A DNA stretch of 38,828 nt, taken from the IMG/VR virus record IMGVR_UViG_3300006054_000001, positions 2,381 to 41,208 of that record; one strand, 5' to 3'. The position numbers and the translations under genes are program-made. Under the pieces are notes generated by a model. That model was not told where the DNA came from. It was given only the letters and a program-made list of their open reading frames with translations, and ran no database searches. The DNA is from a virus. Below are positions 1-7,642 of this stretch, one piece after another (within the stretch, counting starts at the first letter, position 1; every line of letters starts with the position of its first letter).

Positions 1-333
1 GTTTTTTTAAATCCGAACAATACAACTTATAGTGGTGCTTTTGTATATGCTGAATTTTGGAGAAGTTCTACAGAAGCGGGTTCAAGTTATGTGTCATACT
101 CAGCATTTAGAATAGGATATAATTTTACTCACGGCCGTTTTATAATTGAAAATTTCGTACAGATAAAATCTATTATCGGATGTTATAATTTGTGGGGGCA
201 GAGCAATGGATTTCCTTTACTTGTAATATTTTCTACCAACTGGCGTGATACAACAACTCCTTGGACTTCACTCGGCACTATAACTTTTCCACAATCTACA
301 TCAGGCTACATTCTTATCAGGAGGTTAAGATAA
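1..333 (+). CDS. Partial tail-fibre-like protein (C-terminal end only)
   Basis: The reading frame is open from the first base, so the N-terminus lies outside the window. About 110 residues remain, rich in Ser, Thr, Asn, Gly and aromatic residues, ending in a beta-type pattern (TITFPQSTSGYILIRRLR). I do not recognise a specific family. The composition, and the position just before a coiled-coil tail-assembly-like gene and a tail spike, suggest the C-terminal domain of a tail fibre or other virion surface protein. The internal GTG at 91 is not needed as a start because the frame continues upstream. The stop at 331-333 overlaps the next ATG by one base (TAATG), typical of translational coupling. 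Confidence 0.6.
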   Translation, partial: VFLNPNNTTYSGAFVYAEFWRSSTEAGSSYVSYSAFRIGYNFTHGRFIIENFVQIKSIIGCYNLWGQSNGFPLLVIFSTNWRDTTTPWTSLGTITFPQSTSGYILIRRLR

Positions 334-752
334 TGAAAGTCTATGCCTATCTTCATCCACAACTTAACATTCTTTGCTGTGCCGTTTTACCTGAAGCAGT
401 TCCACAAGGTGTTCAAGCTATTGAATTTGAAGTTGAAGATGTAAGTGATGTGATTTACGATGGCACACAAATACGCTTAAAAACACCTGAAGAAAAACTA
501 AACGAACGTAAGCAAGAAAAACTACAACAGCTTAAACAAATTTTCGCTTCTAAAATAGTACAAACAGACTACATATTTATCAAAATAGAAGAAGCCAAAC
601 TTCTAAACCAAAACATTCAACCATTGCTTGACAGATACGCAACGCAACTTCAACAAAGACAACAACTAAGACAACGCTACGAAGAGTTAAAACAAGCAAT
701 ACAAAACGCAACTACACTTGAAGAGTTGCAATCTATAGTTTTGGAGTTATAA
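333..752 (+). CDS. Possible tail-fibre assembly/chaperone-like protein
   Basis: 139 residues. The start at 333 is chosen because a strong Shine-Dalgarno (caggagg, 319-325) lies at the right distance and the ATG overlaps the previous stop. The first ~55 residues look beta-rich; from about residue 50 the protein is a highly charged Lys/Glu/Gln coiled coil (EEKLNERKQEKLQQLKQ onward). This architecture and its place between two fibre/spike genes recall small phage tail-fibre assembly proteins, but there is no diagnostic motif. It lacks signal peptide and membrane segments. It could equally be a minor structural protein. Confidence 0.55.
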   Translation: MKVYAYLHPQLNILCCAVLPEAVPQGVQAIEFEVEDVSDVIYDGTQIRLKTPEEKLNERKQEKLQQLKQIFASKIVQTDYIFIKIEEAKLLNQNIQPLLDRYATQLQQRQQLRQRYEELKQAIQNATTLEELQSIVLEL

Positions 753-753
753 T
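726..753 (+). promoter_or_regulatory. Sigma70-type promoter for the tail spike, probably leaderless
   Basis: TTGCAA (726-731), a 16-base spacer, then a perfect TATAAT (748-753). Only 7 bases separate the -10 box from the ATG at 761, so the expected transcription start falls at or within a base or two of the ATG. No convincing Shine-Dalgarno lies in that gap. The -10 box overlaps the stop codon of the previous gene. Confidence 0.6.
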
Positions 754-760
754 ATAACTC

Positions 761-2458
761 ATGCCTTACACGAGGAGACCTTTTAATCCAGAGGTAAGAT
801 ACGCAGGTCAGGTAGCAACTGAATTAAACAGAGCAAACGACAATTTTGATGTTTTAGCTCAAGCTTTTGTTTCAGATAATCCTGAGACTTATGTTGTAAA
901 GAATGCCGACAAGCTTGACGGTTATGATGCAAGTCTTGACAGTGGGGCATTTCTTATACCTGTGGCTAACAGCAAAGGCTATTTGCCAATTGGTTGGATT
1001 ACAACAAAGAATGCTCTTACTATCTACGTTGATAACGTAAATGGTTCAGATACAACAGGAGATGGCTCTTCAGCAAATCCTTTTGCCACTGTAAGTAAAG
1101 CATTATCAACTTTGCCAATCAGACTAACTCACAACGTAGTTATAGTTCTTAAAGCATCACCTGTTAGTTATGGTTCAATTTATGTTCGTGGTTTTATTAG
1201 CGATGGTGGGAATTTAACAATTCAAGGTGAATTTACACGATTGGAAAGTGGAACAGTATCAAGTTTCAGTAATTCTGTAGATGATCCTGTTTATGGCAAC
1301 TTAGTTCAAGTTGCGAAAATTACAGATACAACAAAAAGTTGGACTACAAATCAGTTTCAGTATAAGTTAATTCGTATTTATAAAGGCTCAACTTCTTACT
1401 TTAGAACAATTTGTTATAACGACGAAAACTCTATTTATTGTAATCAGACTTTGCCTGTTGCAATTGATAACACTTGGAATTATGAAATTTTGGATTGGGC
1501 TACTGTAGTAGATTACATACAAACTGACTACAACCAACTTTTATTGAATATCAGAAACCTTAAAATTCAACGTAATATAAACAATTACGTTTTTGTTCCA
1601 AGAAGAACAACTGTTATTACCGTTGATAATGTTTTTATACAAGGCTATCCAAATGCCTCTTTCCCAACAATTTTTTCATACGAAACTACTTTAACTATTA
1701 ACAGCTCAATCATTGATGCGAACAATACAACGAGCAGTGCTATACATTGTGGTGATTTAAACTTACCACTTGCTTTAAACTTAAACGGCTGTATAGTATT
1801 AAATAACTCTGTGCCAGGCATTCATTGTAATAACGTATGGACAAAGATGACTATAGCCCACGGCACAAGGTTTTATAAAGGTGCTAATAATCCTGCACAC
1901 GGAATTAATTTGCTTGCAGGTCTTGTATATTTTGCAAGTGCTTATGGCAAAGTTTTGGTGGATATAGGCTCCACAGCAGGATTAAGAATTTTAAGAAATT
2001 CGTTTGCTACAGGCACAGGTAATTATGTAATAGGTCCTAACGCAGGGAAAAAGTTTGTTATATCCAAAGGCGTAATAGACGATGGTTTATTAAACGTCAG
2101 TAATAAGCTTGGAATTAATACCGCAGACAATAATCCTAATAACATTCACAGCAGATTTCTTTGCTACGGCTCTTTCGCAACAAGAGTTCATACAGTTAAT
2201 TCCAACATTACACTTGGAATAGACCACCACATTGTTTTAGTAGATGCAAGTAGTGGAAACAAAACAATAACTCTGCCTGATGCTTCTACTTGTTCAGGCA
2301 GACAATATATCATCAAGAAGATTGATAGTTCTTCTAATTCTGTGGTTATAACTCCACAATCAGGACAAACAATTGATGGACAAACAAGTATTAGCATAAA
2401 TACGCAATATGCAATTGTTAGGATTGTCAGTGATGGTTCAAATTGGTTTATCATTTAA
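761..2458 (+). CDS. Tail spike/fibre with parallel beta-helix domain
   Basis: 565 residues. A short N-terminal segment (residues ~5-30, FNPEVRYAGQVATELNRAND) is typical of a virion-attachment region. From about residue 88 comes IYVDNVNGSDTTGDGSSANP, a signature of pectate-lyase-like right-handed beta-helix proteins, followed by ~330 residues of Asn/Ser/Ile-rich repeats consistent with helix rungs. The last ~90 residues (ITLPDASTCSGRQYIIKK ... YAIVRIVSDGSNWFII) match the general pattern of C-terminal trimerisation/receptor domains of fibres. Likely role: host surface recognition, possibly polysaccharide cleavage; no catalytic residues can be assigned by eye. Its own promoter lies immediately upstream. 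Confidence 0.75.
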   Translation: MPYTRRPFNPEVRYAGQVATELNRANDNFDVLAQAFVSDNPETYVVKNADKLDGYDASLDSGAFLIPVANSKGYLPIGWITTKNALTIYVDNVNGSDTTGDGSSANPFATVSKALSTLPIRLTHNVVIVLKASPVSYGSIYVRGFISDGGNLTIQGEFTRLESGTVSSFSNSVDDPVYGNLVQVAKITDTTKSWTTNQFQYKLIRIYKGSTSYFRTICYNDENSIYCNQTLPVAIDNTWNYEILDWATVVDYIQTDYNQLLLNIRNLKIQRNINNYVFVPRRTTVITVDNVFIQGYPNASFPTIFSYETTLTINSSIIDANNTTSSAIHCGDLNLPLALNLNGCIVLNNSVPGIHCNNVWTKMTIAHGTRFYKGANNPAHGINLLAGLVYFASAYGKVLVDIGSTAGLRILRNSFATGTGNYVIGPNAGKKFVISKGVIDDGLLNVSNKLGINTADNNPNNIHSRFLCYGSFATRVHTVNSNITLGIDHHIVLVDASSGNKTITLPDASTCSGRQYIIKKIDSSSNSVVITPQSGQTIDGQTSISINTQYAIVRIVSDGSNWFII

Positions 2459-2723
2459 AGAAGCATTAGCACATTCTATTTTTGCTTTTCTTATAACATT
2501 CGTATTTGGTCTATATGGAGCGGTATTTGTGTTGGGATTTGTTATTGGAGTAGAGTTTATGCAAGCATGTTATAGAAGTTTTAAGTATGGATACAAGTGG
2601 AGCAACTTGTGGGAAAATCCCACAATAATATTGCGGTATCTCAAACCGAAAGATACCGCAATAGATATTCTGACCTACGCCTTTGGCGTAGGTTTTGCTA
2701 TACTTGTAAAAGGAGGTGTTTAA
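2433..2723 (+). CDS. Small membrane protein, candidate holin
   Basis: About 96 residues. I prefer the ATG at 2433 (TTAGGA at 2418-2423) to the in-frame ATG at 2409, which has no ribosome site and would overlap the spike gene more. The N-terminal third is a long hydrophobic stretch (HSIFAFLITFVFGLYGAVF and on through VLGFVIGVEF), probably one or two membrane spans; a basic middle (YRSFKYGYKW) precedes a second hydrophobic segment at the C-terminus (ILTYAFGVGFAILVKGGV). It lies between tail and spanin genes, so holin is a reasonable guess. The second half of the gene is built from three consecutive perfect inverted repeats (separate entry). Confidence 0.55.
   Translation: MVQIGLSFKEALAHSIFAFLITFVFGLYGAVFVLGFVIGVEFMQACYRSFKYGYKWSNLWENPTIILRYLKPKDTAIDILTYAFGVGFAILVKGGV
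2607..2693 (+). repeat. Three consecutive perfect stem-loops inside a coding region
   Basis: Stem 1: TTGTGGGA/TCCCACAA (2607-2614 with 2618-2625, 3-base loop). Stem 2: 13 perfect pairs, 2629-2641 with 2651-2663, 9-base loop. Stem 3: ACCTACGCC/GGCGTAGGT (2673-2681 with 2685-2693, 3-base loop), followed by TTTT. All lie within the candidate holin gene. Could act as a translational or RNA-stability structure, or the last as a partial terminator. Confidence 0.8.
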
Positions 2724-2724
2724 C

Positions 2725-2928
2725 ATGTGGAATTGCCAATTGTGTCAAAAAGAGTTTGAAGATACTGAGCCGAGAACAGAAGTTCCTTTTTATGAACTTC
2801 AACAAGCATTTTATGGTATAGCTGTATTTGAAACAGAAGAACCTGTTGTTTATCTTTGTAATAGTTGTTATGAAGTTTATCGTAATTTAATAACACAGGA
2901 GGAGTTAAACCATGCCAGCGAAACTTGA
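2725..2928 (+). CDS. Small zinc-ribbon protein
   Basis: 67 residues. The ATG at 2725 is set by a perfect Shine-Dalgarno (aggaggtg, 2711-2718). Two CxxC pairs, Cys4/Cys7 at the N-terminus (NCQLCQ) and Cys45/Cys48 (LCNSCY), are spaced as in a four-cysteine zinc ribbon. The rest is acidic. Function unknown; such mini zinc ribbons are common in phages and may bind nucleic acid or a host protein. It is co-transcribed with the lysis genes. Confidence 0.7.
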   Translation: MWNCQLCQKEFEDTEPRTEVPFYELQQAFYGIAVFETEEPVVYLCNSCYEVYRNLITQEELNHASET

Positions 2929-3046
2929 CAGATGCGTCAGAAAAGTTATGAGAAAAGGCTACGACAAGCAATCTGCTTATGCTATTTGTTCTACATCTAC
3001 AGGCTGGAAGCGTGCTAAAGGTGGTAAGTGGGTAAAGCGTAAATGA
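2912..3046 (+). CDS. Tiny basic conserved-type phage protein (44 aa)
   Basis: 44 residues (MPAKLDRCVRKVMRKGYDK at the start, ending KWVKRK). A strong Shine-Dalgarno (aggagg, 2898-2903) precedes the ATG; the gene overlaps the zinc-ribbon gene by 17 bases and the next gene by ATGA. The pattern 'LDrCVrKV..kG.dk.sAYAIC...tGw' resembles a short motif I recognise from many phage proteins of unknown role, where it occurs alone or attached to virion proteins. Very basic, so it may contact DNA or RNA. Confidence 0.65.
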   Translation: MPAKLDRCVRKVMRKGYDKQSAYAICSTSTGWKRAKGGKWVKRK

Positions 3047-3378
3047 TTTACGGTTTGCTTGGCTTAGGTTGGTTCTTCTCTTTACTGTTTGGTGGTGCTT
3101 GGTGGTATGAAAGACAGCTTCACCTAAACTGCAAAAAGCAAAATCAAACTCTTCAGCACGAATTAGCCAAGCTTCAAGAAATACGGTCAAAATGCGAAAT
3201 TGACAAACAACGCATTGAAAACCACTATAAAACACTTATCGCCAAAGCCAAGCAAAAACCAAAAGAGGTAAAGATACCTGTCATCGTTGAGAAACCTGTT
3301 TATATCGCATCAGAAGACTGTCAAAAGCTTGGAGCAATGATAGATGAAGCGATTAATCTTATCAATCGCAACGATTAG
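3043..3378 (+). CDS. Rz-like inner-membrane spanin (i-spanin)
   Basis: 111 residues. N-terminal membrane anchor (MIYGLLGLGWFFSLLFGGAW), then a periplasmic Lys/Glu-rich coiled coil (residues ~28-75), the classic type-II membrane topology of i-spanins. The next gene is a small lipoprotein overlapping it by 35 bases in another frame, the typical Rz/Rz1 arrangement. Together they would fuse inner and outer membranes at the last step of lysis, which implies a diderm host. The start overlaps the preceding stop (ATGA). Confidence 0.75.
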   Translation: MIYGLLGLGWFFSLLFGGAWWYERQLHLNCKKQNQTLQHELAKLQEIRSKCEIDKQRIENHYKTLIAKAKQKPKEVKIPVIVEKPVYIASEDCQKLGAMIDEAINLINRND

Positions 3379-3583
3379 TTTGTTTTCTTGTGCGACCGCT
3401 CCGCAAATCATAGAAAAAGAAGTTTTTGTCAAGTGTCCTGTGCCTGACATACCAAAAACTGAAAAGCCAAAAGTTAATCCCGATGCGTCTTATCCTGAAA
3501 AGCTTAAGTCCTTGCTTGATTACTTGTTTGAGCTGGAGAGAGAAAACGAACTGCTAAGAACCGCCATAGAGATGTGTAAATGA
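3344..3583 (+). CDS. Rz1-like outer-membrane spanin lipoprotein (o-spanin)
   Basis: 79 residues. Short signal sequence with lipobox: MKRLILSIATISLFSC, lipidation expected at Cys16. After the cysteine comes a Pro/Lys-rich segment (CPVPDIPKTEKPKVNPDAS), as in Rz1 proteins, then a short helix. It begins inside the i-spanin gene in a different frame, and GGAG upstream of 3344 may serve as ribosome site. Partner of the preceding gene in outer-membrane disruption. Confidence 0.75.
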   Translation: MKRLILSIATISLFSCATAPQIIEKEVFVKCPVPDIPKTEKPKVNPDASYPEKLKSLLDYLFELERENELLRTAIEMCK

Positions 3584-4125
3584 AGCTTCTGATTTTTGAA
3601 GGTATTGACGGAGCTGGAAAGACCACAATTGCTAAAAAGCTTTATGAGTATCTTTTAAGTCAAGGCATTCCCACGACTTTTTACAAAGAACCGCATCACG
3701 ATATACCACCAAACTCTTCACCTTTTACTCAAATGCTTTTCTTTACCGCTTCACGCTCATGGCTTTTTGAAAATCACATAAAACCAGATTTACAGCAAGG
3801 CAAAGTAGTTATCTTAGACCGAAGTTTTATCTCAACTTTAGCTTATCAATGCTTGCTTGGTGGTGTGGATTTAACGCTAACGCTTGAACTAAACAAAAAG
3901 ATACTGAACGACATCAAATTTTACGTTTTCTATCTTGACTTACCACCTGAAATCGCACATCAACGCAAACCTGAGCTTAATTTAAAAACGCTTGAAAAGT
4001 TAAGAAACGCTTACTTACAACTACTTAAAGGCAAAGCTTACATTATCAACGCTTCAAACGAGCTTGACAAGGTGTTTAGTGAGGTTAAACTTATTGCTGA
4101 TGAGATTGTTAGAGCGACTTTATGA
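3580..4125 (+). CDS. tmk: Thymidylate kinase
   Basis: 181 residues; phosphorylates dTMP to dTDP with ATP, supplying dTTP for viral replication in the cytoplasm. The P-loop is FEGIDGAGKTT (residues 6-16, Lys14); LDRSF (Asp80-Arg81) is the characteristic DR motif; YLDLPPEIAHQRK is the late nucleoside-kinase motif. At 181 residues it is shorter than the usual ~205-215, and the LID region after QRK is reduced. It sits inside the lysis block with an ATGA overlap to the spanin gene. A related deoxynucleoside monophosphate kinase is possible, but the motifs fit Tmk best. Confidence 0.88.
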   Translation: MKLLIFEGIDGAGKTTIAKKLYEYLLSQGIPTTFYKEPHHDIPPNSSPFTQMLFFTASRSWLFENHIKPDLQQGKVVILDRSFISTLAYQCLLGGVDLTLTLELNKKILNDIKFYVFYLDLPPEIAHQRKPELNLKTLEKLRNAYLQLLKGKAYIINASNELDKVFSEVKLIADEIVRATL

Positions 4126-4414
4126 ACTTGGTTTGTATGTAGATGACGAAAATGAAATCAAGCATTTCATAGCTCAGCATCCTGAAGTAATTGATGATTT
4201 AGCTTACACGGTAGAAATGCTAATGCAAGAAATACCGCAAGCGAACTACCTCTTATATGCAGATACAAATGAAGACCGTCTTATACTTAACGTAAGCCTT
4301 CAAAACGCTAAAGACTATATGAGAGCCATACAGCTTTTGCCTTACCTACATCCAATAAGCGAATATTTTCAATTAGAACTTGCTGTGCCTATGCCGAACG
4401 ATGAGACTGATTGA
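4100..4414 (+). CDS. Unknown acidic protein
   Basis: 104 residues from the ATG at 4100, which overlaps the end of tmk by 26 bases; an upstream in-frame TTG at 4064 is less likely. The protein is acidic and mostly helical by appearance (VDDENEIKHFIAQHPEVIDD, then a Leu-rich second half). No recognised motif, no membrane segment, and no clear ribosome site, so it is probably translated by coupling. Function unknown. Confidence 0.6.
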   Translation: MRLLERLYELGLYVDDENEIKHFIAQHPEVIDDLAYTVEMLMQEIPQANYLLYADTNEDRLILNVSLQNAKDYMRAIQLLPYLHPISEYFQLELAVPMPNDETD

Positions 4415-4670
4415 AGCCTTAATAAAACATTACTGGTTTTCTTTACTCTTGTTGCCCGTCTTGGCTCCGCTTTACTATCTAAATTCTTTTGACCCAACGC
4501 TTGCAAAAGAATTGCTTCTAAGAAAAACTACCATTGCGTTGTATTCTCTCTTGCTTGCATACATTATACGCAGGCTGATTATCGGTTATGTTAGCTGGCA
4601 AGGAGAATATCGTTATGTTTATGCTATCGTTATTCATATCATTGTCGCTCTTGCTATCATCTTCGGCTAA
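4401..4670 (+). CDS. Small multi-span membrane protein, candidate holin/antiholin
   Basis: 89 residues from the ATG at 4401. Three hydrophobic stretches are visible: HYWFSLLLLPVLAPLYYL, TIALYSLLLAYIIRRLIIGY and YAIVIHIIVALAIIFG. Three spans, a basic loop (RRLIIGY) and position directly before the endolysin fit a class-I-like holin, but the family is not recognisable by sequence alone. It overlaps the preceding gene by 14 bases and the endolysin by 56 bases. Confidence 0.6.
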   Translation: MRLIEALIKHYWFSLLLLPVLAPLYYLNSFDPTLAKELLLRKTTIALYSLLLAYIIRRLIIGYVSWQGEYRYVYAIVIHIIVALAIIFG

Positions 4671-5208
4671 TGCTTTACCTGAGTGCCTAAGACTTGAACC
4701 ACAAATTAAACAAGCGACGGACAAATTTTTCAAAAATTTTCCGTATTGGTATAACATCGCTTTGGCAGAAGTAGAAACCAAGTGCAGGTGGAGACAATCA
4801 CTTGATGGACACGGAAGCGTAGGCTATTTTCAGCTTACGCCGAAATTCTTAGACCGCTTCTTACGTCCTTACTTCCCTAAATACACAGAACCACACTTAG
4901 ACCACTTTTACGCTTTTGCTTTCTATTTGAGAAGCCTTTACGATACTACGCCAATCAAAAGACTTTGGATTGTCTATCAGCGGTATAACGGTGGTAATTT
5001 AGTGTTGCGTGAATGCCAAAGAGCTAATAGCTATGCGTGGGAGCAATGCAAAGCTCAATGCAAGCGTGGTAATGTTTGCGTGTGGAGAAGTATTGATGGA
5101 TGCAAGCAGTATAGAAGTGCCTGCGAGATTAACTATAGCTATTCGGTGAAAATCTACAAAAGCGGAGTAAAATATAAGAAAGGAGAAGATAGGTATGAGT
5201 ATTGGTAA
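4615..5208 (+). CDS. Secreted lytic transglycosylase-type endolysin
   Basis: 197 residues. The ATG at 4615 is chosen for the AGGAGA at 4601-4606. Residues 1-20 (MFMLSLFISLSLLLSSSANA) form a Sec signal peptide with an ANA cleavage site. The core has the SLT fold motifs: catalytic Glu54 in the ES-like motif (AEVETKCRW), GSVGYFQLTP (residues 67-76), and a YNGG motif near residue 120. It should cleave the glycan backbone of peptidoglycan in the periplasm. The C-terminal ~60 residues carry a cluster of six cysteines (eight in the mature protein), suggesting several disulfides after export. Alternative: a virion-associated lysin, but the signal peptide and neighbours favour lysis. Confidence 0.8.
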   Translation: MFMLSLFISLSLLLSSSANALPECLRLEPQIKQATDKFFKNFPYWYNIALAEVETKCRWRQSLDGHGSVGYFQLTPKFLDRFLRPYFPKYTEPHLDHFYAFAFYLRSLYDTTPIKRLWIVYQRYNGGNLVLRECQRANSYAWEQCKAQCKRGNVCVWRSIDGCKQYRSACEINYSYSVKIYKSGVKYKKGEDRYEYW

Positions 5209-5219
5209 GTTTTGCGGAA

Positions 5220-5253
5220 TTGACAAGTCAAAACTTTTTCGGTAAATTATAAC
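5220..5253 (+). promoter_or_regulatory. Promoter for the portal gene, possibly leaderless
   Basis: TTGACA (5220-5225), a 17-base spacer, and TAAATT (5243-5248); an overlapping TATAAC lies at 5248-5253. The portal ATG is at 5259 with no Shine-Dalgarno between. With the first -10 box the transcript would start about 3-4 bases before the ATG. Confidence 0.5.
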
Positions 5254-5258
5254 TTACA

Positions 5259-7043
5259 ATGTTTATCGTCAAAGATTATCGTGGAGAACTTCTTGGCATA
5301 GACAAAACTGAGCTTCAATCTTACGCACTTGGTATTTACTCTGAGCTTAAGTCTCTTAACGAAACTCGCAGAGCAAGAACAAGAGATTATCTTAGAGAGC
5401 TAAACGGCAATTCAGCAATTCCTGAACCTGAAATGCAATGGCAAAGCAACATTAGGTCAAGCTTATTCTTTCAAAAAGTAATCTTTGCCTACCTTTACTT
5501 GAGAAGCCTTATTGACAAGTCAAGCAGAAATCTACTTGCTTTTTACTCAGCCAATCCATACTCCAAAATGCCAAGCATTCTTAAGAAGATTTACGATTAT
5601 GCGGTTTATCGGTCTGACTTTTTTAAAGAATTAAGCAAAGCGGTTTTTTATGGCATCTTGTCAGGTGAATTGGTGTTGCTTATAGATAGCGAGCTGACAG
5701 TTGATAACTTTGGTGATATTGAAAAGAAGGTCTTGGTTAAAGCCATACATCCGTTAGCTTTTTACCGAAGCAATGACGATATGTTCTATGCTTATGATGT
5801 GTTTTTGCCTATAGAGAAAGCTTATCGCTTAGCTAATTTCTGGAGCGAAAAGCCGTCAGAAATAAAGCCTTATAACGCTTCTCACTACTCTGAAGAAGTT
5901 GAATACTACACAAGAAGTTCTTCTCGCAGAGCTTACGCTAAGATTACATACATCTATGGCAGATACATTAACAGCACGACAGTATCCGAACCGCTTAAAA
6001 TCACCTTGCTTAATGATACAGAGCTTGTAGATGTGGAGCCTATTACTCATTTAGATGGGCTAATGCCTTTCGTTTATTCAGCTTTTTATACTCAAGACAT
6101 GCAATCGTCTTATGCTGATTTGATTTGGGACTATTACAAAGAAGACACGAGACTTATACGTTCGTTCATAGACAGAGTTTTACTTTCAACTGCAACCGCT
6201 TTTGAGATAGACACATCACAGCTTATAAACCGAGATGGTGAGCTTGTTATCAAGCCTTTTATGGTAATTGAAAAGACAGGCTCAGACCAAGCGGTTAATA
6301 CTTTCTCTTTAGCGTCAATAGACCCAAACGCTTTACCTTTTAGACATTTGATACTCCAAGAAGCACAGAACATAACCGCTTTGACAGAGTTTCTTATGGG
6401 ACTACCAACAAGCAAAGGAAGACCAACCGCAAGAGAAGTGCTTTTGAAAACACAAATGAACCAGCAAGTCATAAACACTCTCATAAACCGACTTGAAGAT
6501 GAGTTCATAACTAATGCAATTAGAAAGCTTTTGACTGTATATCTTCAGATAAACTTGGATGAAGTTCTAAGACTTCTTACCCCCGAGGAACAAGCCGAGC
6601 TTAATTCTTACATCAACCAAGCTGTGCTTGAAGACAAGCCACCTGCTTTTTACATTGTCAAAGAGATTTATAAAGGCATCACCATACGAGTTGAAGGTTT
6701 GAGCGGTGTGATAAGACAAAAAGATGAGCTTGAAAGCTTGTTATCAATTCTTGAGCTTTTCGGAGACTTAGGAGCATTGAGTTTTATAAACGTGCCTTTG
6801 ATAGTGAAAAGAATTGCAGACATACTTCAGCTTCCATCTGAGCTTATTAGAATACCAACGCCCGAAGAAATGCAGGCAATGGCTATGGCTCAAGCTAAGA
6901 AGAACAAAGAAATTGCTGAGTTTCTTAAGCAAATACTGTCAAACGAAGACACTCTACAAAAAGTAGCTCCCAAAAGTAAGGACTTACTATCTTATCTCAA
7001 TATCATAGCGGAGGCTCAGAATGATAGTAATAGCACTGCTTAG
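5259..7043 (+). CDS. Portal (head-tail connector) protein
   Basis: 594 residues. The overall pattern matches T7-like portal proteins: a helical N-terminus (residues ~20-45), an RSSLFFQKVIFAYLYLRSLI segment, a beta-rich middle, then LTEFLMGLP..KGRPTAREV near residues 375-395, where portals carry a conserved 'G.ta.ev' helix, followed by long helices of the stem and crown. Twelve copies would form the channel through which the terminase pumps DNA. A strong -35/-10 precedes it. Assignment rests on length, pattern and position near terminase and capsid genes. Confidence 0.75.
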   Translation: MFIVKDYRGELLGIDKTELQSYALGIYSELKSLNETRRARTRDYLRELNGNSAIPEPEMQWQSNIRSSLFFQKVIFAYLYLRSLIDKSSRNLLAFYSANPYSKMPSILKKIYDYAVYRSDFFKELSKAVFYGILSGELVLLIDSELTVDNFGDIEKKVLVKAIHPLAFYRSNDDMFYAYDVFLPIEKAYRLANFWSEKPSEIKPYNASHYSEEVEYYTRSSSRRAYAKITYIYGRYINSTTVSEPLKITLLNDTELVDVEPITHLDGLMPFVYSAFYTQDMQSSYADLIWDYYKEDTRLIRSFIDRVLLSTATAFEIDTSQLINRDGELVIKPFMVIEKTGSDQAVNTFSLASIDPNALPFRHLILQEAQNITALTEFLMGLPTSKGRPTAREVLLKTQMNQQVINTLINRLEDEFITNAIRKLLTVYLQINLDEVLRLLTPEEQAELNSYINQAVLEDKPPAFYIVKEIYKGITIRVEGLSGVIRQKDELESLLSILELFGDLGALSFINVPLIVKRIADILQLPSELIRIPTPEEMQAMAMAQAKKNKEIAEFLKQILSNEDTLQKVAPKSKDLLSYLNIIAEAQNDSNSTA

Positions 7044-7275
7044 TGCGGTTATTGTGCTGTTGTTTGTGTTGTTAGTAATGATTTACAAACTCAACAAGAA
7101 GTTGAGCAGAATAGAAGCTAAAATGCTTGAGTTGGAACAAGAACTTCAAAAGCTAAACATCCGACTTGCGGGAACAGAACAAGCAGTTAAAACTCTCGCA
7201 GAGCTTTACATAGAAGAAAGGAGGAAGCCAAGCAATGTATTTAACTTTAGATCAAGCATTATTACAGGAGCCTAA
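7021..7275 (+). CDS. Membrane-anchored coiled-coil small protein
   Basis: 84 residues. GGAGG just upstream of the ATG at 7021; the gene overlaps the end of the portal gene by 23 bases. A single N-terminal membrane segment (VIALLSAVIVLLFVLLVMIY) is followed by a heptad-type coiled coil (residues ~25-65, KLNKKLSRIEAKMLELEQEL). It resembles a spanin or a small virion membrane-docking protein; function unknown. It overlaps the next gene by 41 bases. Confidence 0.6.
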   Translation: MIVIALLSAVIVLLFVLLVMIYKLNKKLSRIEAKMLELEQELQKLNIRLAGTEQAVKTLAELYIEERRKPSNVFNFRSSIITGA

Positions 7276-7639
7276 GCAGATTGTTTTTGTTGTGTTTGAA
7301 GGTAAAGTGATAGGCAGGAAGCTTGGCAGAGAGCTTTTCTTAGAGTTTGAGATAGATTTAGAACTTGCCAAACAGTTGAAAGAGGTAATCAAAGCTTACA
7401 AGCCAATCGTTTTGCCAGATGATTTAAAGCCCAACCGTGTGATGCTTTTAACCAAGACAGGACAACTGATACGCTTTAACTACGACATGATTTACTACGA
7501 AGGCATTATAAAACCTGTTTTCTTTAGCAAGCTTTACACTTCTGATGCTTTAGACTTACGACCTGCAAGTTTGCTTGCTCGTTATGATGTTGAAACCGCT
7601 CAGAAGAAGTATATAGAAGCAATGAGCTTAAATTTATAA
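7235..7639 (+). CDS. Unknown protein of the portal region
   Basis: 134 residues. AGGAGG about 10 bases before the ATG at 7235. Mixed alpha/beta composition with no cysteines, membrane spans or motif I recognise (IVFVVFEGKVIGRKLGRELF is a beta-rich stretch). Its place between portal and an ATP-grasp gene in the late operon suggests a virion or assembly role. Function unknown. Confidence 0.6.
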   Translation: MYLTLDQALLQEPKQIVFVVFEGKVIGRKLGRELFLEFEIDLELAKQLKEVIKAYKPIVLPDDLKPNRVMLLTKTGQLIRFNYDMIYYEGIIKPVFFSKLYTSDALDLRPASLLARYDVETAQKKYIEAMSLNL

Positions 7640-7642
7640 GTC

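Noticed and set aside
2188-3235. Long minus-strand frames opposite the tail spike and lysis genes
   Set aside because: They run antisense to well-supported genes, have no ribosome sites and odd composition.
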